The position numbers and the translations under genes were made by a program. The notes beneath the pieces were generated by a model. It was not told where the DNA came from, searched no databases, and saw nothing but the letters and a program-made list of their open reading frames with translations. A DNA stretch of 7,755 nucleotides, taken from contig CAZNBL010000062.1 in NCBI GenBank assembly GCA_964571375.1, forward strand, positions 1-7,755, given 5' to 3'. This document shows positions 1 to 5,312 of the stretch, one piece after another. The stretch comes from JAFTYR01 sp964571375 (GTDB lineage Bacteria > Pseudomonadota > Gammaproteobacteria > Burkholderiales > Burkholderiaceae_F). Position 1 is the stretch's first letter. Every line of letters begins with the position of its first letter.

Positions 1-204
1 CGTAAGAATTCCGTAGGCGAAATCTTCCGTGCTTACCGCATAGCCGTCCATCTGGGAGTTATTGAGCGGCGGGACACAAATCGTCGAGGTAACATCTTCG
101 GCCAGAATGCGGCCGGAAGCGTAAAGCGTTACGAGCTCTTCGCTCTTTGCAATGGGCTCGATGCCGTCCAAAATCTTTGCACGCGCTTCTTCAACACTGA
201 TCAT
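1..204 (-). CDS. moeA: Molybdopterin molybdenumtransferase MoeA, N-terminal 68 residues (runs off the window)
   Basis: MoeA inserts molybdate into adenylylated molybdopterin in the last step of molybdenum-cofactor synthesis in the cytoplasm. Only the first 68 codons are present. The translation opens MISVEEARAKIL and reaches PPLNNSQMDGYAV at about residues 45-57. The NS-x-MDGYAV block is the hallmark of the MoeA N-terminal region and contains the conserved Asp of MDG. The ATG at 204-202 overlaps the mobB stop as ATGA, and an AGAGG ribosome site lies about six bases upstream, inside mobB, so translation is probably coupled. Position as last visible gene after thrC and mobB fits the betaproteobacterial hom-thrC-moeA arrangement. 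The MoeA/MogA-like catalytic domain and C-terminal domain lie outside the window, so intactness cannot be judged. Confidence 0.9.
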   Translation of the reverse strand, partial: MISVEEARAKILDGIEPIAKSEELVTLYASGRILAEDVTSTICVPPLNNSQMDGYAVSTEDFAYGILT

Positions 205-725
205 ACGAGACCTCTGTCGATGCCTAAGCGCTCGGCCACCCAGCGGGCAACCGAGGCGGGATCATTGATATTCAATACAGGAAGAACGGAACCTGCGAGA
301 TCGGCGGGTTCGTGATCGGAAACCACGGCACAGATGCCCGGGTCCCGAAGAGCGATCGGTTTTTCGTCACAGACACCTTCGCGATAGACCTCAAGGCGCA
401 GAGCGGCAGCCTCTTCCGACTTAAATCCCTCTACGAGGACGAGGTCGCAGGGTGCGAGCCGGTCAAGCAGTTCTTTGAGCGAAGGGCGCTGCTGCGGCGT
501 CTCGGTCAGAAGCACCCATCGGTCGTCGCTTCGGACGATCACCTGTTTGGCGCCCGCACAGCGGAAGCGGCAGCTGTCCTTGCCCGGGCGGTCCATTTCA
601 AATCCGTGGTGCGCATCTTTGAGCGCTGCCACATTCAGTCCGGCCGTCGAAAATATCTCGATAAGTTTTTCAACCAGCGTTGTCTTACCGCTGCCGGAAT
701 AACCTACGAAATCGACGACCTTCAT
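201..725 (-). CDS. mobB: Molybdopterin-guanine dinucleotide biosynthesis adaptor protein MobB
   Basis: MobB is a small GTP-binding accessory protein that helps MobA attach GMP to molybdopterin, giving the MGD form of the cofactor. The 174-residue length is normal for the family. A P-loop GYSGSGKT sits at residues 8-15, directly after the first beta strand. The family's KDAHHGFEMDRPGKDS stretch is at about 36-51, and a Walker-B-like DLVLVEGFK at 94-102 includes the VEGFK typical of MobB. The ATG at 725-723 directly abuts the thrC stop (TAAATG), with an AAGG ribosome site inside the end of thrC. The 3' end overlaps moeA by four bases. No mobA partner is visible, so it must lie elsewhere or beyond the left edge. 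Family assignment is firm; the GTPase role is by homology. Confidence 0.93.
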   Translation of the reverse strand: MKVVDFVGYSGSGKTTLVEKLIEIFSTAGLNVAALKDAHHGFEMDRPGKDSCRFRCAGAKQVIVRSDDRWVLLTETPQQRPSLKELLDRLAPCDLVLVEGFKSEEAAALRLEVYREGVCDEKPIALRDPGICAVVSDHEPADLAGSVLPVLNINDPASVARWVAERLGIDRGLV

Positions 726-2159
726 TTATTCGCCTTTGGTATGGTCGACGACAAACTGCTTAACCGCTTCAACGTCGTCGGCCATATGAACGACATGCTG
801 CGGGCGGGTAAGAAGATCCTCGAAACCCGAAGGCACCGGCGGCATGAAACCGACGGCTTCTTCAATGGTCTTGCCGAACTTGGCGGGAAGCGCAGTTTCA
901 AGACATACCGTCTTTACATCGGCTCTTAAGAAACCGCTTGCGGCGTTGATGCCGTCCGCGGTGTGCGGATCGATCAGAATGCCGTGCTTATCCCAAATTT
1001 CGCGGATGCATTCAAGGCGGTCGGCATGAGTGCTGCGGGCTGCGACAAAGCCGCTTGCCTTGACGCGTTCCCACTCTTCGCCCGTCAGCATGAATTCCTT
1101 CTTATCGGCGAGTTCTCTCCAGAGCTCGCAGACGCGTTCGGGGTCGCGGCCGACGATATCGAAAATAAAGCGTTCGAAATTCGAAGCCTTGGAAATATCC
1201 ATCGACGGGGAGCTCGTTACGAATGTATGAGCAGCGTCGCGGATGCGGTAGCGGCCTGTACGGAAGAATTCGTAGAGCACGTCGTTTTCATTGGTGGCAA
1301 CGATCAGGTTCTCGATCGGCAGGCCCATGTTCTTGGCAATCCAGCCGGCGAGCACATCGCCGAAGTTGCCGGACGGCACGGAGAACGAAATCTTTTCATC
1401 GTCGCTTTCGGTTGCCTGCAGCCAGCCTGCGAAGTAGTAAACCACCTGAGCGGCAACGCGGGCCCAGTTGATGGAGTTGACCGCACCGATATGGTTGGCT
1501 TCCTTGAAAGCGAGGTCGCCGGACACCTGCTTGACGATATCCTGGCAGTTGTCGAACGTACCTTCGACAGAAATATTGAAGATGTTGTCGTCGGAAAGCG
1601 AATACATCTGAGCTCTCTGGAAGTCGCTCATTCGGCCTTCCGGAGACAGCATGAATACTTTGACGCCCTTGCGGCCCTTCATTGCGTATTCGGCGGCACT
1701 GCCCGTGTCACCGCTCGTTGCGCCGAGAATATTGAGCTCTTTATCCTGCTTCATGAGGATGTACTCAAAGAGCGCGCCGAGATACTGCATGGCCATATCT
1801 TTGAAGGCCAATGTCGGACCGTTGGAGAGTTCGAGAATACCGAGGTTGCGGTCAAGCCAGACAAGCGGCGTGATCTTCTCGAATTCGGTTCCCGGACGGC
1901 CGTGGCAGTAAGTCTCTTCGGTATAGGTCGATTCGCAGAGACGCGCGACGGTCGAGCGGTCGAGATCCTTGGCAAAGAGAGCGGTCACAGCCGTAGCAAG
2001 CTGAGCGTAGCTTAAGCCGCGCCAGGAAGAGAGCGTTTCTTTGGAAACCTGCGGATAAGCCTTCGGCACAAAAAGTCCGCCGTCGCGGGCGAGACCCTGA
2101 AGAACAATTTCACTGTAAGTGGAGGCAGGAACGCCGCCGCGTGTAGAGATGTATTGCAT
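726..2159 (-). CDS. thrC: Threonine synthase
   Basis: Threonine synthase is a PLP-dependent enzyme that converts O-phosphohomoserine and water to threonine and phosphate, the last step of threonine synthesis. The protein has 477 residues and is of the longer enterobacterial/fungal-like type, opening MQYISTRGGVP. The PLP-binding lysine is K120 in the motif GPTLAFKDMAMQ. ATSGDTGSAA (147-156) and the phosphate-cupping PSGNFGD (262-268) are both present. The C-terminal TALPAKFGKTIEEA is also typical. The start is two bases after the hom stop (TAATCATG), with AAAGGAAG inside the end of hom as ribosome site, so translational coupling is likely. The gene ends directly against mobB. Homoserine kinase, which supplies the substrate, is not in the window. 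All key residues are present and nothing suggests damage. Confidence 0.97.
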   Translation of the reverse strand: MQYISTRGGVPASTYSEIVLQGLARDGGLFVPKAYPQVSKETLSSWRGLSYAQLATAVTALFAKDLDRSTVARLCESTYTEETYCHGRPGTEFEKITPLVWLDRNLGILELSNGPTLAFKDMAMQYLGALFEYILMKQDKELNILGATSGDTGSAAEYAMKGRKGVKVFMLSPEGRMSDFQRAQMYSLSDDNIFNISVEGTFDNCQDIVKQVSGDLAFKEANHIGAVNSINWARVAAQVVYYFAGWLQATESDDEKISFSVPSGNFGDVLAGWIAKNMGLPIENLIVATNENDVLYEFFRTGRYRIRDAAHTFVTSSPSMDISKASNFERFIFDIVGRDPERVCELWRELADKKEFMLTGEEWERVKASGFVAARSTHADRLECIREIWDKHGILIDPHTADGINAASGFLRADVKTVCLETALPAKFGKTIEEAVGFMPPVPSGFEDLLTRPQHVVHMADDVEAVKQFVVDHTKGE

Positions 2160-2161
2160 GA

Positions 2162-3469
2162 TTAACGAAGCTCTTCCTTTCTCAGAGTAACGATCGGACC
2201 GCGTACGTTGGCAAGCTGCTGCATGGTCCGTACTGCACGCTGAACATCGGCTTCGCGGGCCGTATGCGTCAGCATGATGATTTCAGTGAATGTATCGGGG
2301 TATGCGGGTTCCTTCTGAATCAGGGATTCGATGGAGATCGAATTTTCCGCAATGATCTTGGCGATGTCGGCGAGAACACCGGGCTTGTCTTCCACAGGAA
2401 TGCGGAAGTAGTAGGAGCTCTGAGTGTCGCCGAAGTCAGCCCACGGTGTGGCACCGAGCGTCGACAAAGTCGGCATAAGCGGTCTCTGACTGCTCTTGGC
2501 GTCAATGGTACGGGCAATATCGACGAGATCGGCGATGACGGCGCTGCCTGTGGGCTCGCTGCCGGCACCCTTGCCGTAAAAGAGCTGAGAATCGGCGGCA
2601 TCGGTCTTAACGACGATGGCGTTCATCGCTCCTTCAACGTTGGCGATCAGACGGCGGTTGGAGATCAGTGTCGGATGGACGCGGATTTCCACGCCGTACG
2701 GCATCATCTTGGTGATACCGAGCAATTTGATGCGGTAACCGAGCTCTTCGGCAAAGCGGATGTCCTTGGCTTCGAGCTTGGTGATACCTTCGATGTGGAT
2801 ACGGTTCATATCCACGGGGATACCGAATGCCAGAGACGAGAGAATCATCGTCTTGTGTGCGGTATCGATACCTTCGATATCGAATGTCGGGTCGGCTTCG
2901 GCGTAACCGAGCTTCTGAGCTTCGGCCAGTACGTCCTCAAAACTGCGGCCCGTATCTCTCATCGTCGAGAGAATGAAGTTGCAGGTACCGTTGATGATGC
3001 CTGCAACCCATTCGATACGGTTGGCGGCAAGACCTTCTCGCACAGCCTTGATGATCGGGATGGAACCGGCAACGGCGGCTTCGAATGCCACATTGACACC
3101 CTTTTGCTGAGCAGCGGCAAAGATTTCATTACCGTGTTCGGCAAGCAGCGCCTTGTTGGCGGTCACCACATGCTTACCCTTCTCGATGGCTGCGAGAACC
3201 AGGGAGCGGGCGGGTTCGATACCGCCCATTACTTCGACCACCACCTGAATTTCAGGATCGTTGACGAGATCCTGCCAGTCGGTGGTCACCGTAACTGCGT
3301 CGTCAACGAGCGGAATCACTCGTTCGGGACGACGCACCACGACGCGGGAAACCTCAATCTCGCGACCGGCTCTGCGGGTAATCTCAGCAGCGTTTCTTGC
3401 CAATACAGCATAAGTGCCGTTGCCGACATTGCCGAAACCGGCCATACCGATTTTGATTTTCTCCGTCAT
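2162..3469 (-). CDS. hom: Homoserine dehydrogenase (monofunctional, with C-terminal ACT domain)
   Basis: The enzyme reduces aspartate-4-semialdehyde to homoserine using NAD(P)H, at the branch towards threonine and methionine. Its 435 residues are the usual length for the monofunctional form, without the aspartokinase fusion seen in ThrA. The N-terminal nucleotide-binding loop is GFGNVGNG (11-18), and TANK (103-106) closes the cofactor domain. The family signature GYAEADPTFDIEGIDTAHK ends at catalytic K206. The C-terminus from about residue 352 (SYYFRIPVEDKPGVLADIA) is an ACT domain. In this family that domain usually mediates feedback inhibition by threonine, inferred here. The ATG has a good AGAGGAG ribosome site about six bases upstream. 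The gene follows the aminotransferase by 31 bases and precedes thrC by two, so the three appear co-transcribed. Confidence 0.97.
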   Translation of the reverse strand: MTEKIKIGMAGFGNVGNGTYAVLARNAAEITRRAGREIEVSRVVVRRPERVIPLVDDAVTVTTDWQDLVNDPEIQVVVEVMGGIEPARSLVLAAIEKGKHVVTANKALLAEHGNEIFAAAQQKGVNVAFEAAVAGSIPIIKAVREGLAANRIEWVAGIINGTCNFILSTMRDTGRSFEDVLAEAQKLGYAEADPTFDIEGIDTAHKTMILSSLAFGIPVDMNRIHIEGITKLEAKDIRFAEELGYRIKLLGITKMMPYGVEIRVHPTLISNRRLIANVEGAMNAIVVKTDAADSQLFYGKGAGSEPTGSAVIADLVDIARTIDAKSSQRPLMPTLSTLGATPWADFGDTQSSYYFRIPVEDKPGVLADIAKIIAENSISIESLIQKEPAYPDTFTEIIMLTHTAREADVQRAVRTMQQLANVRGPIVTLRKEELR

Positions 3470-3500
3470 CGTGTTCTCCTCTGTTTTTAAGTCTTGTTAA

Positions 3501-5144
3501 TTACGCTTTTTTCTTGGCTGCCGGCTTCTTGGCGGCCTTGGGTGCTGCCTTGGCGGGCTTTTCTTCTGCCGCGGGAGCTGCCTTTTCAGCCTTGGCTGCC
3601 GGAGCCTTCTTGGCAACGGCCTTCTTAGCTGCAGGCTTCTTGGCGGCGGCCTTTGCAGGTTTTTCAGCGGCTTCGGCAGGCTTTGCTGCCTTCACTGCCT
3701 TTGCGGGCTTTTCAGCCTTTGCCTTGACGGTCTTGGCAGGTGCCTTTTCAACCTTTTCAGCCTTCACAGCCTTGGCTGCCGGGGCCTTCTTGGCAACAGT
3801 CTTCTTGGCAACAGTCTTCTTAGCTGCGGGCTTCTTGGCAGTTGTCTTTGCAGTCTTAACGGGCTTTGCTGCAGCTTCGGCAGGAGCTTCGACAGCTTCA
3901 GTCTGCTTCTTGACGCGGGCAACCTGACGCTTCTTGCCTTCCTTCTTCGGAGCCTGATTGAGAAGACCGTCCTGCTTGAACATTTCCTTGATGCCGCGCA
4001 GAGCCTGGCGGATACGTTCTGTATTTTCGATAAGAGCGATACGGACGAAACCTTCGCCGTATTCGCCGAAACCGATACCCGGGGAGACAGCAACCTTGGC
4101 GACTTCAAGCAGACGCTTGGAGAATTCCACGGAACCCATCTTCTTGTAGAACTCGGGGAGTTCTGCCCAGATGTACATGGAAGCCTTAGGCTTTTCAACC
4201 ATCCAGCCGAGTTCGTGGAGGCCTTCGACCATCACGTCGCGGCGGTGTTCGTATTCCTTGCGGACTTCTTCGACACAGTCCTGCGGACCGTTCAGGGCTT
4301 CGATCGCACCGACCTGGATCGGAGTGAAGGTACCGTAGTCGTGGTAGCTCTTGATGCGGGTAAGCGCATGAACAAGTTCCTTGTTACCGACCATGAAGCC
4401 GATACGCCAGCCTGCCATGTTGTAGCTCTTACTCATAGTGAAGAATTCAACGGCAACATCTCTTGCACCCGGAACCTGCATGATCGACGGAGCCTTGTAG
4501 CCGTCGAAGACGATGTCGGCGTAAGCGAGGTCATGAACGATATAAATGCCGTGCTTCTTGGCAAGAGCAACGAGACGTTCGAAGAACTCCATATCGACGC
4601 ACTGAGCGGTCGGATTGCTCGGGAAGCCGAGAATCATGAGCTTGGGCTTCGGAGTCGTTTCGATAACTGCGCGTTCGAATTCGTGGAAGAAGTCGATGCC
4701 CGGGCCCATACGGACGCTGCGGACGTCAGCGCCGGCGATGATGGCACCGTAAATATGAATCGGGTAGCTCGGGTTCGGAACGAGAATGGTGTCGCCGCGG
4801 TCAAGTGTGGCGAGCATCAGGTGAGCAATACCTTCCTTGGAACCGATCGTTACGATGGATTCGCTGTCCGGATCGAGCTCGACGTCATAACGGCGCTGGT
4901 ACCAATCACAGATGGCCTTGCGCAGTCTCGGAATACCGCGGGATGCAGAGTAACCGTGTGTGCCGGTTCTTTCAGCCACTTCAACGAGTTTGTCGACAAT
5001 GTGTTTGGGCGTATCACCGTCCGGGTTGCCCATACTCAGGTCGATAATGTCCTCGCCGCGGTGGCGCGCCGCCATCTTCAGCTCATTGGTGATGTTGAAG
5101 ACGTACGGGGGAAGTCGCTTAATTCGCGGAAAGTCATTATTCAT
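3501..5144 (-). CDS. alaC: PLP-dependent class I/II aminotransferase (AlaC-like) with histone-H1-like Lys/Ala-rich C-terminal tail
   Basis: This is a fold-type I aminotransferase of the AlaC group (glutamate-pyruvate transamination); related alternatives are other alanine/aspartate-type enzymes. With the ATG at 5144 it has 547 residues. Residues 1 to about 395 form the whole catalytic domain: LSMGNPDG (36-43), FPSNPTAQ (174-181), D205 of VHDLAYAD, the Schiff-base lysine K239 in MSKSYNMAGWRIGF, and carboxylate-binding R368 in GFVRIAL. Family members normally stop near residue 400. Here a Lys/Ala/Pro-rich tail of about 150 residues follows in the same frame, built from units like AAKKPAAKKAVAKKAP. 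An in-frame ATG at 5216 would add 24 residues, but it lacks a ribosome site; the ATG at 5144 has AGAGGA four bases upstream and begins where family members begin (NNDFPRIKRLPPYVF). It is probably the first gene of the alaC-hom-thrC-mobB-moeA run. Enzyme class is certain; AlaC substrate preference is inferred from similarity and context. Confidence 0.88.
   Translation of the reverse strand: MNNDFPRIKRLPPYVFNITNELKMAARHRGEDIIDLSMGNPDGDTPKHIVDKLVEVAERTGTHGYSASRGIPRLRKAICDWYQRRYDVELDPDSESIVTIGSKEGIAHLMLATLDRGDTILVPNPSYPIHIYGAIIAGADVRSVRMGPGIDFFHEFERAVIETTPKPKLMILGFPSNPTAQCVDMEFFERLVALAKKHGIYIVHDLAYADIVFDGYKAPSIMQVPGARDVAVEFFTMSKSYNMAGWRIGFMVGNKELVHALTRIKSYHDYGTFTPIQVGAIEALNGPQDCVEEVRKEYEHRRDVMVEGLHELGWMVEKPKASMYIWAELPEFYKKMGSVEFSKRLLEVAKVAVSPGIGFGEYGEGFVRIALIENTERIRQALRGIKEMFKQDGLLNQAPKKEGKKRQVARVKKQTEAVEAPAEAAAKPVKTAKTTAKKPAAKKTVAKKTVAKKAPAAKAVKAEKVEKAPAKTVKAKAEKPAKAVKAAKPAEAAEKPAKAAAKKPAAKKAVAKKAPAAKAEKAAPAAEEKPAKAAPKAAKKPAAKKKA
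3587..3839 (-). repeat. Duplicated DNA module inside the aminotransferase tail
   Basis: A 58-base segment at 3587-3644 recurs at 3767-3839. The two copies differ by a few substitutions plus one 15-base insertion in the second copy. On the plus strand both start with cagccttggctgccgg and end with cttcttggc. Each copy encodes a PAAKK...VAKKAPAAKA block of the tail. The near identity at DNA level, including third positions, suggests fairly recent duplication within the gene rather than independent convergence on a Lys/Ala composition. Confidence 0.8.
3790..3819 (-). repeat. Exact 15-bp tandem repeat, two copies, encoding VAKKT-type units
   Basis: The plus-strand unit ttggcaacagtcttc occurs twice back to back (3790-3804 and 3805-3819) with no mismatch. 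It encodes the repeated KTVAK pentapeptide of the tail. Because the unit is a multiple of three, gain or loss of copies keeps the frame, so the site can vary in length between strains without breaking the protein. The second unit is the 15-base insertion that separates the two larger module copies. Confidence 0.9.
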
Positions 5145-5154
5145 AATTTCCTCT
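5145..5154 (-). promoter_or_regulatory. Ribosome binding site that fixes the aminotransferase start
   Basis: Reading the minus strand, AGAGGA (5154-5149) lies four bases before the ATG at 5144. It is the strongest Shine-Dalgarno match near the gene, and the upstream in-frame ATG at 5216 has nothing comparable. The start was chosen on this basis and on family alignment of the N-terminus. Confidence 0.8.
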
Positions 5155-5182
5155 TTTGTGGTTGGCAATAATTCTTTTACAG

Positions 5183-5193
5183 CCCCTTCGGGG
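5183..5193 (-). other. Small GC hairpin in the leader of the aminotransferase operon
   Basis: Minus strand CCCC-GAA-GGGG forms a 4-bp stem with a three-base loop, about 40 bases before the start codon. It is not followed by a U-run (the next bases are CTGTAAAAG), so it is not an intrinsic terminator. On the plus strand the same bases read CCCCTTCGGGG and could form a UUCG-type loop. No function is shown by the sequence; it lies between the large inverted repeat and the ribosome site and would be in the 5' leader if transcription starts upstream. Confidence 0.4.
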
Positions 5194-5227
5194 ACACATT
5201 TCTTTGACTGTACCATTACTAAACGTA

Positions 5228-5273
5228 AACAGGCGCCTTTTTACGAGAATATTTCTCGAAAAAAGCGCCTGTT
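5228..5273 (-). terminator. Large nested inverted repeat between phoH and the aminotransferase operon, probable transcription terminator
   Basis: A 9-bp outer stem (AACAGGCGC 5228-5236 with GCGCCTGTT 5265-5273), a middle T5/A5 segment and a 6-bp inner stem (CGAGAA 5244-5249 with TTCTCG 5253-5258, loop TAT) nest into one hairpin with a bulged C at 5237 and one A/A mismatch. It begins 40 bases after the phoH stop. Downstream on the minus strand only a modest T-rich stretch follows (TTTACGTTTAG), so it is not textbook for an intrinsic terminator. A short perfect hairpin, CGCAT/ATGCG at 5275-5286, lies next to it on the phoH side. The structure is seen directly. A role in ending phoH transcription and separating it from the biosynthetic operon is inferred from position. 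Confidence 0.5.
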
Positions 5274-5312
5274 CCGCATTTATGCGATGGTTTTAAGGCC
5301 TGTGCGGCCCGC

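Noticed and set aside
963..2015. Long plus-strand open frame opposite thrC, and similar ones at 2264-3490, 4215-5171 and 5373-6692
   Set aside because: Each lies wholly or almost wholly antisense to a gene with clear family motifs on the minus strand. Their translations show no recognisable domain, and they reflect codon bias of the real gene.
3514..3927. Plus-strand open frame of 137 residues that looks like an Ala/Gly/Phe-rich membrane protein
   Set aside because: It is the complement of the Lys/Ala-rich tail; repeated AAG and GCN codons read backwards as Leu/Phe and Ala/Gly. It is an artefact of composition.
3501..3950. Tail as a separate histone-like gene joined by a lost stop codon or frameshift
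   Set aside because: There is no internal ATG with a ribosome site at the junction and the frame is continuous. Tail units are degenerate along its length, so fusion by a single recent error is not supported, though it cannot be excluded without relatives.
5183..5193. CCCC-GAA-GGGG hairpin as an intrinsic terminator
   Set aside because: The stem is only four pairs and is followed on the minus strand by CTGTAAAAG, without a U-run.
5137..5199. A 20-codon upstream open frame overlapping the aminotransferase start (MCPRRGCKRIIANHKRGNYE)
   Set aside because: Only a weak purine-rich stretch precedes it. It has no threonine and only two isoleucines, and no terminator follows, so an attenuator peptide is not supported.
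5145..5216. ATG at 5216 as start of the aminotransferase
   Set aside because: No ribosome site precedes it, the added 24 residues do not resemble the family N-terminus, and the ATG at 5144 has a strong AGAGGA.
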